A stretch of 64,000 nt of DNA, taken from positions 23,277,955 through 23,341,954 of the forward strand of contig CM046848.1 in NCBI GenBank assembly GCA_025618425.1. The letters are read 5' to 3'. Origin of the DNA: Heliocidaris tuberculata. Lineage: Eukaryota; Echinodermata; Echinoidea; Camarodonta; Echinometridae. The notes under the pieces were generated by a model, which was given only the letters and a program-made list of their open reading frames with translations, did not search any database and had not been told where the DNA came from. A program made the translations under genes and the position numbers. Positions 23,640 to 36,582 of the stretch are shown in pieces. Position 1 is the first letter of the stretch. Every line of letters starts with the position of its first letter.

Positions 23640-25770
23640 ATTTAAAATCAGGCGCTTTGGGGTGGGGGAGACAGTGTCCCCAGTATTTCAGGAATTTGGG
23701 TATCTTAGAAGTTTCCCCTTTTACATAGGAAATTGTTCCTTTAACTTCAGATAAGTGCCCCCTTTCCTTTACAACAACTGCCACTTCCACATTCTTACAA
23801 TTTGATTTTATTACCATTGATAATTGCCAGAGGCCTATCAAAATCTGAGAGGTGCCCTTCTTCCTTGACAAGTGTCCCTATTCTTGTGTAAGAAGTGTCC
23901 CTTCCCCTTCGATAATTATCGTTTATATTATAACACGTGCCCTTTTCGATCTTATAATTGCCCCCATTCTTTCTGGTAAGTGCTCCCTTTATTTTATTAC
24001 TAAAAACGAGCCTCTTCCCTTTTCACCCCTCTCATAAAACCCCCAATGAAATCTTTCCTTCGACAATTCACTTTTAAATCATTTGCATCAAAATAATGTA
24101 CCTATTAATCCTTTTTAACAACTACTTTTTTTCCATTCTCATTTTTCAGATAAAAGAATTACCCCCTTTCCATCTGATAAGTGCATCTTCACCTGTGGCA
24201 ATGGCATCTATTCAAATTTGAGAGGTGCCCGTTTTAATTTGACAAGTGCCCTTTCCGCCTTCTGCTATAAATGACACTTGTCATCTCTGATGAGTGCTCA
24301 TTTACGCCTCTGATAAGTTCCCCTTAATTCATTTTGACACGGGCTCCTTTTTTTTCTAAGAAGCACACTTATTCCTTCTGATAAGAGCCCCTCTTCCTTT
24401 ATTAAAAAAACGCCTCTTTTCCATTCTCATAAGTGCCGTTTTCACCTAAAGTGCCAATATTCATGTACGACAAATAACACATGTTTCATCCTCTGATAAT
24501 TGCTCTTTTTAAAGGAAACCTCACCCCAAGAAATAAAAGTAGTTATTCTATAAGAGATTAATTGTATTCTAACATGTAAACTTATAAGATTCCCCCATCA
24601 AAGTGTACGAGAGAGGTATAAATTAAGATATTATGAACGTAAATTTGTAGGGTTTCTCAGCACGACATGGGCATCTCCATTTTCTTTATAACTGACGTAC
24701 TAAGCGAAGTCGATTAGCAAGTTAACTTATTCAAATTTATGGATGCTTCCTACCCAAGTGTCTGTAGTGCTGAAGTATTTCATTCACTTGCTATTATCTT
24801 TTGTACTATTAAGTGTCAGACCGCAAATTGCATAAATATATTGTGGCTCTTGCGGGGTGAAGGTTTTGCATAAATAAAATTGATTTGTCAACTGCTATAT
24901 TTGATTGTTTTTGAATAACGGAGTTACATTTTTCCCCTCTTTAAATATTTTCCACCAAATATTATTTTTGCCTTCTCAGCTTTGATTTTCCCTCATTAAA
25001 AAGTAGAGGTTTTGTTATCATGCTGATACGTCACATTATTGAGAAAATGGCAGGGCCCATGTCATGCTAACATATCTTACAACATACCAAGAATATCTTC
25101 ATTGATATATATCTCTTGTGCATTTCCGTAAGGAATATTGTAGATCAACAGGCAGGAAATAAATTCGTCTCTCTTCACAACTACATTTAATTCTTGGGTG
25201 AGGTTTCCTTTAAAATGACACATTCCTGCTCGTTTTCTTTTCTGATAAGTGCCATTTTCGTTCTTGATAATTAAGGGTCCTGTATTTTCTTCCTCCATAA
25301 TTTGTGTCCCTAATTCATAGCGATTTAGAGCAACTTTAATTTCGTCAAGGCTCGCTCGCTACGCTCACTCACATTTATATTTGATGTAGTTTTATTACTT
25401 ATTAGAGGTCTTTTCAGTCTTTCATGTCAAGACTGTGTTTAAAAAACTTTCAAAACTGATTTTTTCCTCTTTATAAATGTTATTGATCACCATGCAGCCT
25501 CACAGATCTTTAAAAATTGCTCGCTCGCTTCGCTTGCTCGCACATTATGTAGGTCATCAAACCCAACTGCAAACTTTGATGCATAAGTAAATTGTATCAG
25601 AACATGTAAGAGAGAAACACATTTGAAATCCTTATAAATTTAATCACAGTGTAGGGTATTTATGTCAATGTTTAGAGATGGTATATATATTTCCCGTATG
25701 TAGGTGCCCCTTTTTTCCCAGAAATAGCCCTTGATTATCGGTGCCCCCAAGCCCCAAACCTTGAACCTTG
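23640..25770. repeat. Degenerate minisatellite of a CTGATAAGTGCCCC motif
   Basis: Between about 23690 and 24520, and again at 25190-25310 and 25690-25760, short units built on TCTGATAAGTGCCCCTTTTCC recur every ~25-45 bases with heavy drift. The intervening sequence (24520-25190, 25310-25690) includes CTCGCTCGCTACGCTCACTC. The same motif appears in reverse complement, much denser, at 34050-35760, where the GCGAGCGAGCGTAGCGAGC companion also recurs. Confidence 0.7.
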
Positions 25771-25864
25771 GCACACACACACACACACACACCCCTTGGC
25801 CCGGATTTACGCCGGTGTGGGTAACGAATCGTACACCAAAATAATAAACGCTGTATCAGTCCAA

Positions 25865-26060
25865 TTTAGGGAGATGTGAGTTGGTCTAGCGGTACATTCA
25901 CTCCGTCGGCTCTCTGTCTTGGCTTACAAACTATCTCAGACGGACACCGGTTCGAAACTTCGGATGGTGACATTAAAGGTTGGTCCCAACTGGACTTTTA
26001 CCGAATTAACAGGCAGATATTGCGTGATGTGCCGACGACACCAGTGAAACTGTAAACATG
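25865..26060 (+). mobile_element. Probable tRNA-derived SINE
   Basis: An A-box-like TGGTCTAGCGG (25883) and a B-box-like CGGTTCGAAAC (25949) stand about 66 bases apart, further apart than in a plain tRNA. A body with GGTTGGTCCCAACTGGAC follows. No poly-A or clear target duplication was seen, so this is tentative. Confidence 0.45.
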
Positions 26061-26372
26061 CAATTTTATTTTTCGAAACTCTAAATTATTCATATGGATT
26101 ATCATCATTATTACTATTATCATTGTGATCTTTTTATTCAAATGTATAAAGTAAATGCGTTGCGTGTGACATGAACTTGATTTCTGATGGTAAACTTTGG
26201 TCCGTTGCCCCTCGAAGACTTAAATTCTCGCTACTACTGATGCAAGAACGTCATCACCATAATATTAACCACATAATGTCTAAGGTAGCGGCAAAATTAA
26301 TTAGTCATATCTTACCATCTTTCATGAAATCCTCTAGGACTTCGTCAAACATGAAAAGCCCGGGTGTCCCCT

Positions 26373-29209
26373 AATAGAGCATGGGATGACTGCTGAAATT
26401 CTCACTTTTCGTGGTCCGCGAGTTCGCCCCACCAAATTTCACCTTGTAAATGTTACTAAAAATACAAAAACACTAATGGCATATGTTGCCATTTGCAAAA
26501 AGTGCAACTTTGTTCAAAAATGATTATTTTGTAGCAAATTAACTGAGCTCCAAATCTTCTTGACCACATGGATTTCAGCCACAGAGTTTAGCACAGCATT
26601 CCCACCACATGGTATGTGCTGTGTGTGTGTCTATGAGAGTTTGTGTGCTGTGTGCTGTGTGCTGTGTGTTTGTGTGTATTATGTGTATCGTGTATAGGGT
26701 AGTGTCAGGCTCTTTCACTTACTTTGACCTGGCTCTAGAACAGCATGGCATGGCCAGTGCAAGCTGCATGATAAAACCTTTGTTTTTTATCTTTTGATTT
26801 ATTTAGATTGGGGAGCTTAAGTTTATTATAAAACAGAGGAGGGAAGAGAAAGGATTGAGCCTTTTATGAGGGGAAAAGTGAAAAATTGTTTGTCAACAGC
26901 TGTATTTTAGTGGCCAATATCAAAGACAATGCAGATAGTGTAGTCTGCTACGGATAATGTAGTCTGCTACCTATTGTGAACACACAGAGTAACTGCAATA
27001 GCAAAGTAGTATTGTAAAGGAGAGGTAGTTTGCACTGTGTCGTGTTTAGTCAAGGGAAGATTCACAGCAAAGAATTCTTGTGCCTTATCGTTCATGAATA
27101 GGAAAATCTGCTACACATTAATTCAATCAGTGAAGAAAAAGTGAGAGTTGACGCCTCTGATATTCACACGAGATGAAAGAAACAAACAGCTTCATGTTAC
27201 TCAGAAGTGACAGATATGAGAAGTGAATGAGTTCAATTCTTTGGCAGTCATAAAGGCCAAGGCAAAATACGGAAAACTGTTAACAAGTTTAATGTGGACA
27301 TTTGAAACACGAAACTCCTCTAAAATTCATTTTCCTAATCATGAGAGGTGAGATGTTATTTTTCTGTGATGGAACAGAATGCAAGATTGTGCCTCTTGTT
27401 GAGGACATCACATGCACACTGCTCGCAGCAGACACTTTGAGATTCAGCACTCTAAATTACCTGAGATAGATTTTGGTAGGTTTGCATGGATTTACATACA
27501 TAAGCACTGATATTACAATTTATACATTTTATTTCTTGGAAATATTCATATATGGGTTATGCAATTACAAATACTTCTTTAAAGACCTACTAATTTTTCA
27601 ACTGCTATAGACTGAGTTTTATCCATTACAGAGTGGATTTTGCATGAATTTGCATAACTGGAATTTAACTATATCATGGTTTCCTACTTGGCAACAATCA
27701 CAGGCCTATAAACATTGCATTTTGCACCAAAAGTTACTCTTAGCATATTGCCTTTAAGGTGATTTGATAGTTAGTGTTTGCAGTTCAGTCAAATAGACTG
27801 ATTTGCATATTGATGCATAATTTACATAATTAGGCACCAATATCATAAAAGGTATACACAATTTTTGCTTAGAAATATTACAAATTCAGATGATGCAGTC
27901 CGAAATAGAACTGAATACTAACTTTTGATTGATATGATACTGAGCTGTTCGGTGCAAGTACTACAGTATCAAAAAATGGGGTTTACATTAATATGCATAA
28001 TTAAGCCTCATTATATGGTGACGAACTGCTAGTTTCTAAGCTTGAAAACAATCATGTTTACAGTCAGCACCCATAGTTTCTCAAATTATAGCTTTCATAT
28101 GATCTGATACAGGAATTTTCAGTTGAGTAGCCACAATAACGGATTTGCATATTGATGCAGATTTGCATAATTAAGCGTCAATTTCACATAATTGAGAATC
28201 ACTGTCATAAAATAATTACAGATTTGTTACGGCTTGGAAAATTCGCATTCAGATTCTGCATTCCAAATTATCCTTAAATACCATCTTTTGATTGAGAGCA
28301 TACTGATCTTTGTGAATTATAGGATAAACAATATACTTTGCATAAATTTGCATAATTAGGCAACATTACAGTGATAAATTGCCACTTCCAAGCTTCGCAA
28401 CATTCATATTTAGATTAAGCACCTAAAGTTTAATCAAAATATCAGTATTCATGCAGTTTAATATAAACATTTTTCAGTCTAAAAGAGCCAAAATAATGGA
28501 TTTGCATACAAATGAATAATTTGTGTAATTAGGCATCAATATTACATAATTAGGAATCAGTGTCATAAAATATTAACCGTTGCATTTACGGCTTGAATTA
28601 TTCACATTCAGATTATACAGTCCAAATAATCCTTGGATATATCTTTACTGAGAACACACCGGTGTTTGTGAATTATTGTATAAGAAATGAATACTGCATA
28701 AATTTGCATAATTAGGCCACATTACAGTGATTAATTGCCATTTCCAAGATTTACAACATTCATATTTAGAGAAAGCACCCAAAGTTACCCTGAAATATCA
28801 CCTTTCATGTGATTTGATATTAGCATTATTAGTTAAATAGCCCCCCAAATGGATTTCCATATTGACGCCTGATTTGCATAATTAGGCATCAATGTTACAA
28901 AAAAATATACATATATGGTTAAGAAATATTCACATTCAGATGATGCAGTCCAGATTAGCCTGAAATACTATTTTTTTTAAATTAATGATACCAGTGTTTT
29001 GTGTATTATAGTTAAACAATGAATTATGCATAAATTTGCATAATTAGACCTCATTAGAGTGATAACATGCAAGTTTCAGGCTTGGCAACATTCATATTTG
29101 AATTCAGCACAAAAAAGTACCTTTGTCCCCAACTTTTCAGGTGGGGCGAACAAGTGGACCACGAAAATGAAAAACGGAGCCTCTTTTTCCATGTCATCCC
29201 GTGGTCTAT
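26373..29209. mobile_element. 2.8-kb TIR-bounded element carrying a satellite array
   Basis: The left end (AATAGAGCATGGGATGAC, 26373) is inverted at the right end (GTCATCCCGTGGTCTAT, to 29207). About 20 bases further in, CGTGGTCCGCGAGTTCGCCCCACC (26410-26433) is mirrored by GGTGGGGCGAACAAGTGGACCACG (29139-29162). The TIRs are therefore about 65-75 bp and imperfect. The interior has no transposase frame and is mostly a ~350-bp tandem repeat (27430-29118). No convincing target duplication was found and the exact ends are uncertain. Confidence 0.55.
27430..29118. repeat. ~350-bp diverged satellite, about 4.5 units
   Basis: The anchor sequence TTGGCAACATTCATATTTAG (with variants) recurs near 27688, 28039, 28393, 28749 and 29080, giving steps of about 350, 354, 356 and 331 bases. 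Each unit also contains ATGCATAATTTGCATAATTAGGC and CACATTCAGAT-ATGCAGTCC. Divergence between units is considerable, so the array is old. Confidence 0.8.
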
Positions 29210-29775
29210 AAGAAATTGATATAAGAGTTAATCACATGCATCTTTAGGGTTTTCATGCCACATAATATGTGTAAAAATCAAATGAAACTGTGTTAATGCG
29301 CTTGCATGAGTGTGTGTTTTTGTTCAATAGTGTATTTGAATGCTATTTCTTACCAATTAATTCTCTTGAGTGCATTTAATTTGCAATTTAACAAACCAAT
29401 TGGAAATTAATTATTAGCTTTCCAGTGTGTTACCTCTGTACGATATATTCCTTAAATTTTTTCAATGTTTATCATATTTATACGCTTAAAATTGATTCAT
29501 ACTTGATAAATAAAAGAAATGAATCAAATCAAACCAATTTTAAATCACTAGTCAAAATATATATCATGCTGAAAACTGGTTGGACATGTTGTGTTCAATT
29601 TTAATGACTTGCTTTTTACTCCAAAAATCAAACGCAAGTGTCGCATGTACATAAGTGATTTTCTGATTGATTGCCTTCTCGAGAGGATTTATTTGTCGGA
29701 AATTTAGCATTCCATGGGCAGACAATGAAATAATTCTCACAGAAGCAAACCAAACTTACAACGAATATTCAAAAC

Positions 29776-30111
29776 CAGTGGCGAATCCAGGGGGGGGGGG
29801 CAATCCCGGCCCGTGCCCCCCCCCCCTTTTGAGGGAAAACAATGCAATGTGCCCCCCCCCTATTTGCGATTGTGCCCCCCCCCCCCTTTTCGAGCAGAAA
29901 ACTTTTTTTTTTTTTTTTTGCTTGTCAGAGAATTATGGAGGGGAACTGGACCCCAGAACCCCCCCCCCCCCCCCCCCCCCCCCCACTGAGGGACTTTTGG
30001 AGGGCTGGCGAGAGACCAAAAAAATATGGGTCTTCCTCCAAGCAGTTTCCCAAAGTTGACAATCCTGCATTTGTGTGCCCCCCCTTATACGAAATCCTGG
30101 ATCCGCCCCTG
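29776..30111. mobile_element. hAT-type MITE with perfect 8-bp target duplication
   Basis: The left end CAGTGGCGAATCCAGG is mirrored by CCTGGATCCGCCCCTG. The element is flanked on both sides by TTCAAAAC (29768-29775 and 30112-30119). Its 336 bp include several poly-C/poly-G/poly-T runs, and the proline/glycine-rich frames across it come from those runs. The exact duplication suggests a fairly recent insertion. Confidence 0.9.
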
Positions 30112-30645
30112 TTCAAAACTACAAGTAATCGATATCTGCCTAATCGTTTCCGACTTTCAACATACCAGAGCTCAAGATTAGCTTTATCTTGTCGACACAT
30201 TAGCTTTAGAATTGATACAACATTGATACCAAACAAACAATAACCTTGGCTCATTTGTATAGATTTGGCGGCAAATTCTTCAGTTGCAAATGACTCCTCA
30301 TCAGTCTCGGTGAGGGCGCTCTTACAATCTCGTCTTCAGAGCCTTATGTAGGGCTCTGCTCGTCTTAACATTGGATATCTCCCCTGGCATAGCTAACTCT
30401 TCTGCTCTCGTCTTGGGCAGCCTGACAGCGTGGACGTTGATCATCTTGATGCATTCCACGTCGTCCGGTCGATCTTCTCCGGGTACCCGTCGGTGAGGAC
30501 AAGTCCCGCAATCTCCAGTAGCCAGTGAGTACCTGTATATATATTTTCCGGTGGAGAATCAATAATTTTTCGTTAGAAAATTTTCGAAAATGACTGGTAA
30601 TCCTTTTGAACTCTTGGGAAAATGAATATCCTAATGCTTGTTGAA

Positions 30646-31449
30646 CATGAGGCGTCATTTCTACTGCGTCGTTACCTGCGCTAATCGATCCTGTTAAGTC
30701 AATTAACTCAAGGTACGCCGGTTGTTAAAAGTATTGTGAACACTGTTCCTATATCGCAGTTACTTTTTTAAACGAGATCAGGCTTCCATGAAGCGCTAAA
30801 GACCGTATACCGGTCACTGAGGGGGTCCTAACGTCCGCAAAATGACACCACGTTGCGATCGAAGCGTCAATTCCACTTGCGTTATTACTTGTGCTAAGCA
30901 AACCTGTGGATGCAAATAACCCCTACATTAGTAATTCAACGCAATTTTGCATCGTTCATGTTTCTATCACTTTTTTGCGATGTCACCTTCATAGCCTTTC
31001 ATGACACCTCGCAATCTTGCGTCATTCAAATAACGCATAGTGTGCAACGGCCATTAGTCCTGATCATGGTGATGGTTAAAGTAAGCCTCGCGATTTGCAT
31101 GCATCTTGCTAAGCAAAATGACAAAATCAGAAAATTACAAAGAGGGATTTATCGTCAGAGATGTCTGTCTGTCTATCTAATGGTTGTAATAATGCTACTT
31201 CACACAAGCCATTCGTAATCATAATCATTATCCCGGTAACTGACGTTGTGACTTATACGGTGTTTTGCCGGTCATGAAAGAGTGATATCGTTTAAAAAGT
31301 TATTGCAAAATGATCAGTGCAAACAATACCTGCCTTAATACGAGTACTTAATACTTAATACTTAACAATACTGGCCTTTGGGTTAATTCCCTTCTCAGGC
31401 TCGATTAGCGCAGGTACTGACGCAGGCGAAATGACGCCTCGCGTGAGCC
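30646..31449. mobile_element. Cluster of GAGGCGTCATTT-ended MITEs, inverted
   Basis: A unit begins GAGGCGTCATTTCTACTGCGTCG (30649) and proceeds through GCGCTAATCGA to TTTTTAAACGAGATC. A degenerate second copy follows (30870-31020), and an inverted copy ends in CGAAATGACGCCTCGCG (31427-31443) after GTGATATCGTTTAAAAAGTTATTGC. The sequences match the cluster at 9638-10454. Confidence 0.6.
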
Positions 31450-32650
31450 AAGTCTCCTGAGAAATTTCCTAGCAAGAGTGAAGTCAGCTTTTCAGTATAC
31501 AGCGAGAGACAACCACTCTCTGCTTAATGTACCGATGCAGAAATCAAGTCCATGTCGCACGCATGGCACGTGGCCTATATATCTGATAATTATATATCAA
31601 ACATGTTTTGCACAGCAGGACAGTAAAAAATGACGTTCTGACAAAGACAAAAATAGAAATCATCAAGTGAAATTTTCATAGCTAGAAGGATGGAAATGAG
31701 TCCTGCATTTCTACATAGAGGCGTCATAAATCAAAAGTTTAATTTATACCAAAGCAATACGTTTATTCAGGAATATAAGTAAACCTTTAATGAAGAAACT
31801 GAATAAAATCTTGTCATTTTAATTTCTTGGAACCGATATTGCAAGATCTTTTGAACATATATTTAAAGGTGTTCACAGAGATTGCCATTTTCAATGATCT
31901 GTCCAACTGATTCCTTGCTATTATTGAAGACACGAGGGGACTATTTTTAGAGATTCTGTTTTATACTTTGGCACAGAGAGCAAACCTTCATCTGCCTGCA
32001 TCGTATGATAGTGATGAGTTTCACTTTAAAATTTCTCGTAAATCGGACGGTGCCAAATTACATGAATTATGTGTGCATTTGTATACATAGTAAACGCTGA
32101 ACTTAAAAACGTTTCTCAGCTGGCATCCATTGCAGATTAGTAAACAATTCTCTTGATGGAATCTCGTAGCTTTTATTTGAAATTATTCTAGCAGCTGTTT
32201 TTTTTAAACTTTAATCGCTATCATTCTCTGATTTTTTATTTATTTTTTATTGTTGTCACTTGTATTGAAAGCACGTGTTCCTGAATGGTTGATACCGCTT
32301 TAAGTTATCTTCATTTTGCTTATACAAATTTCACGAAAACTAGTCAGATAAAGAAATATCTCTTACCTTAATAGTTGCCTTTGCTGAAACAAATAAATAC
32401 GAGTGCGTTGCTAGATGACCTTATGTGGCTAAATGTATTGGAGTTGGAAATATTGAAGAGAAGTGGTTGGCTCAAAGTTGAAACACTCGGAGAGACAGTT
32501 TTTTAAATTAAAGATGATAGGGATCACTACTCTTGATGTCGATAGGAAGAAAAAAACTTCTGATCCACAGTCGGCTAGGCTCAGCTCTCCACACATTCGG
32601 TTTTATATATACCACTCCCATTTCTCTTTCTCTCTCTTTCTTTCTTTCTT

Positions 32651-32702
<52 letters not shown>

Positions 32703-34019
32703 ATGTTTCCCATTCTCTTTACATGTTTCTCATTTTGATACAAGTCAAGTTTGAGTCAATTTTGAATTTCATGTAACTCACCTGCTGTTGTCAAGCTTCA
32801 TAAATATGAATCATTATATTGAATCAGTATTATTCTACAGCGTGAGCCGAAAATGAAAGAAACCCCTGTTCAACCCCAAGTGTCTTGAAGACCACACACG
32901 GAAGCCCAACAATCTGACCTCGTAGCCCAGTTTTCTCTTTTATTCAGTAATGCTAAAACTTTATAGAAATTATAATTTCTTTTTGCCTTTATTAAAAAGA
33001 AATTTTCGTGGTGGGCACCGAGGGGACTTTGTGAATGTTACATGACCCCCCCCCCCCCCCTCCCTGGCTGCACTGTACTGCTGCATCCTATTTAATGCGG
33101 GTTTCCTTTGTATGGGTTCACATCGGACTTGATCAAAATAACTAAAGTTTCCGTGCTTACTCTTTTACAAAAACTTATATAAAAACTTATTTCAACTAAG
33201 CTGAACTATACATAATAAATCAGAGACCAGTGCAATGCAACCCCCAGTTCACCTGCATAAAAAATATAGAACTTCTTTTTCTCTTGGACATGAATGATAT
33301 GATATTTCTCTTTCAACCCACCCTCCTTCTCGGGCTTCCCCCTCCCACTTCCTCTTTTCTTTCTCTCTCTCTCTCTCTCTCTTCAATGAAAGAAGATGAA
33401 AATTTCAAATAGTGCGCAATACTCAAGAGAATGAGAGAATAATAATGCATTAAAATAAATCAAAGCTTTTATAATGATACAATAATAGTCTTCTTCTATG
33501 GGAAAGTCCACCCATGCAGAAAATAATAGTTGACTTTAATAAATGCAGGTATAGACACGATAGAGGCAGATCAATGAAAGTTTGAGGGAAATCCGATAAA
33601 GGTTAAGAAAGTTATTTATTTTATTGATTAATTATTAATCCTGAGGATCAAAAAAACTTTGTCCCCGGTACAAGATTTCGGGAATCTCGATGACCGTGAC
33701 CCTCCCAGGTTCTCCGACATCTGCTTCGACATTAAATTGCTCCGGCTTTATTACGTCAAAGATAAAGGGTTACGGTTAGGGTTGCAGTTGGGTTTGGGGT
33801 AAGGTTTAGGATTAGTATAGTCATATGATAGTGTTTGGTCCAGGGCTGAATTCGATCAGTACGAAACTGACGCGAATCAATATTATTGTCGCAGCATGTG
33901 TTATTATTGTTTTGTTTTGATGATAATACTATTATGTCAGGATTTTATATCAATAAATTTTAATTTTAATTTTAATTTTAATTTTAATTTGTGTCGTACA
34001 ACCCTCTCCCAAGCTCTTA
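31450..34019. other. Gene-free stretch with TC microsatellites
   Basis: No gene recognised. A long CT run lies at 32620-32700, a second at 33358-33381, a poly-C run at 33047-33060, and an ATTTTA run at 33958-33990. A dispersed GGAAAGTCCACCC...GATCAATGAAAGTTTGAGGGAAATCC repeat near 33500-33610 reappears around 47490 and 50160. Confidence 0.5.
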
Positions 34020-35790
34020 GGGGGGGGGGTGTATGATGTGGCACTGGCGGCGGATTGTCTTTCAAAGTGGGGGGGCACCAACAAAAGGGGCACTTTTGGG
34101 GGGAAAAGGGCACCTACAAAAGGTGAAAACAAGGCGGAAAATACCACCTTGAGACATACCGCTAACAAGATAAAAACTACTTTCGAAAAATAAACTCAAG
34201 ACAATTTCAATAGCCCTGTCTATCACCTTTAGAAATGAGCGAACATTACAATGGCGTATTAGGTAATCCGATTTCTATGGGCAGTACAATAGGCCTTTGA
34301 AATTGCCCTTGGGTTTATTTTTCGAAAGTAGTTTTTATCGTGTTCGCTATACATTCTGATTAATACACTTTCGAGGATCATTTTCGACACATTATTGTTT
34401 ATGTCTTAACTACTTTGCAGTTGAGTGTAATGGTCTGATTATTCATTTGCGAGCGAGCGAGCAAAATGTTTAAGATGTTTTGAATAGCAGTGATTTTCCT
34501 AATATGATAAGAAGCAATGGTAAATGCGAGCGAGCGTAGCGAGCGAGCTTTTGAAAAATTTTAGAAAAAAATTGTCCTCCTTCCTGTTATGATTTAGGGG
34601 CACTGCTCATTCTTGTATAATTTAGGGGATTGTACCCCTCCTGCCCCCTGCTCCACTGCCTCACCTTGTGCTGATATCAGTATTATCATGAAGCCTCTCT
34701 GATTATTTGGAGCTAGGTGCATGTATATGTATGTATGTACTTTATGCGAAGGAAAAGAGGACTTTAGGGCACAGTTTGGAAGCGACATCGGGGTATATAG
34801 GTAAAATATATTAAATGTATATAAGTATATAGGTAGGTCACTTATCAGAGGACAAAAGGGGCACTTATCAAAAGGGAAAATAATACTATAAGAAAGAAAA
34901 AGGGGCACTGACCAGAAGTAAAAGGGGCACTTAAAAAGAGGCATTTATCAGAGGTGAATAGGGCACTTATCATAAGGAAAAATTGCACTATTAGAACGGA
35001 AAATGGGCGCTAATCAGACGAAAACAGGGACACTTGTCGGATTTCAAAGGGGGCACTTATCTGAGCTTAAAAGGGGCACTTATCAGAAGTTGAAAAAAGC
35101 ACTCATTAGAAAGGAGAAGGGGCAGTCACACGAAGAAAAAGGGTCACTTATCAGAGGTGAAAAGCCGGGGCATTTATAAGAAGGGAAAATTGCACTAAGT
35201 ATTAGAACGGAAAATGGGCGCTAAGCAGACGAAAAACAAAGGCACATATTTCAAAAGGGGCAGTAATGTCTGAGGTTGAAAGAGGCACTTATCAGAAGGT
35301 GAAAAGGGCACTTATCAGAAAGAAGAAGGGCGCAGTTATGCGAAGGAAAAGGGGCACTTATCAGAGGTGAAAAGGGGCACTTATCAGAAGGAAAAAATTG
35401 CACTATTAGAACGGAAAATGGGCGCTAATCAGACGAAAACAGGGACACTTGTTGGATTTCAAAGGGGCACTTTTCTGAGCTTAAAGGGGGCACTTATCAG
35501 AAGGTGAAAAGGGTATTTATCAGAAAGAAGTAGGAGTGCAGTTATGCGAAGGAAAAGGGGCACTTATCAGAAGGAAAAATTGCACTATTAGAACGGAAAA
35601 TGGGCAATAATCAGACAAAAAAGGGGCACTTATTAGATTTCAAAAGAGGCAGTAATGTCTGAGGTTAAAGGGGGCACTTATTAGAAAGGAAAAAGGGGTA
35701 CTATACGAAGAAAAAGAGGGCACTTATCAGCTATGAAAAGGGGCACTTTTGGGGTACTTGAAAAAGTGGGGGGGGGGGGGGGGCTGTTCT
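34020..35790. repeat. Minisatellite of GGGGCACTTATCAGAAGG with higher-order repeats
   Basis: More than twenty diverged copies of GGGGCACTTATCAGAAGG, each followed by a short A-rich spacer (period ~22-27), fill about 34840-35760. A rarer variant, TTGCACTATTAGAACGG, recurs near 34983, 35187, 35398 and 35579, which shows a higher-order unit of about 180-210 bp containing roughly eight subunits. The motif is the reverse complement of the one at 23640-25770. Confidence 0.85.
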
Positions 35791-36466
35791 CTCAGCCGGG
35801 GTATACATTTAAATTCCCAATTACTTGATGGAATCATGATTTCGGGAGTCCAATCGGCCCTCCCAAGGTTCAATGGGGAGGGGTGTGATATTTTCCCCTA
35901 GAATAGAACAACTCTATTCCTAAAAAGAAAAAACAAAAACATCCAAAAAGAAAAACGTTTTTCATTATTGTGTTATCTCAACTGAAAGCGGTCTTTTCTC
36001 CCCCCCCCCCCCAACCAATCCAGCTAAATAGACAGTCAAGATATGAAAAGGGGGTAATGCGTAGGGCATGTAGGAGGTGGGTGGGGAGGAATTCACGTAA
36101 TAATTATCTCCTAACGAATGAAGCCCCATACGAAGTTGGGTTGCTCATGCACTGAAAAAAAAAAAACTCCTTGTAAAATTTTAACACAAAAACTTTACCA
36201 GGCAGAGCTCGGGGTTGACCAGTAGCCAACGCAATTTTGGTAATTTTTACCCCGTTGCCTGGTTATCTTCTCTAATCAAGTTACCAAATTCCTGGTGAAT
36301 TAATGCGATTCACACGGAAAATAATTTACACGGAAAATTTTTAACCAGGCGTTTTCTCTGTGTGATACGGCTCTAATAACATGATTTTTTTTTCTTCATT
36401 CTACACGTCTACTGTGATTCATGCCCTCCTCCACCCCCAGTCTAGGAAACGTTAATACTTCCCCGT

Positions 36467-36582
36467 CAGAGGTGGCGGACTGTTGGACTCGGACAATGGA
36501 AGTGAAGGGGGCACCTTTCGTTTGGCGAACAAAAGGTACGTGCCCCCTTCCATTGTCCGAGCTCGACGTTCAGCCGCCTCTG
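36467..36582. mobile_element. 116-bp palindromic MITE
   Basis: The ends CAGAGGTGGC and GCCGCCTCTG are inverted. A strong inner stem CTCGGACAATGGAAG...CTTCCATTGTCCGAG (36488-36561) encloses AGGGGGCAC/GTGCCCCCT. Flanking 8-mers TTCCCCGT and CTCCCTGC match only in part. The CAGAGG ends suggest a hAT-type family. Confidence 0.6.

Noticed and set aside
29667..30254. Proline/glycine-rich frames of 109-133 residues on both strands
   Set aside because: They span the hAT-type MITE and its poly-C runs; there is no coding signature.
30300..30530. GC-richer, coding-looking minus-strand stretch containing a frame with VHAVRLPKT
   Set aside because: The string loosely recalls the end of histone H2A (AVLLPKKT), but the frame before it does not match and it is interrupted; chance similarity is likely.
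35000..35760. CRISPR-like array (regular repeats with short spacers)
   Set aside because: The repeats are degenerate, the spacers are A-rich variants of one another, the genome is animal and no cas gene is present; it is a minisatellite.
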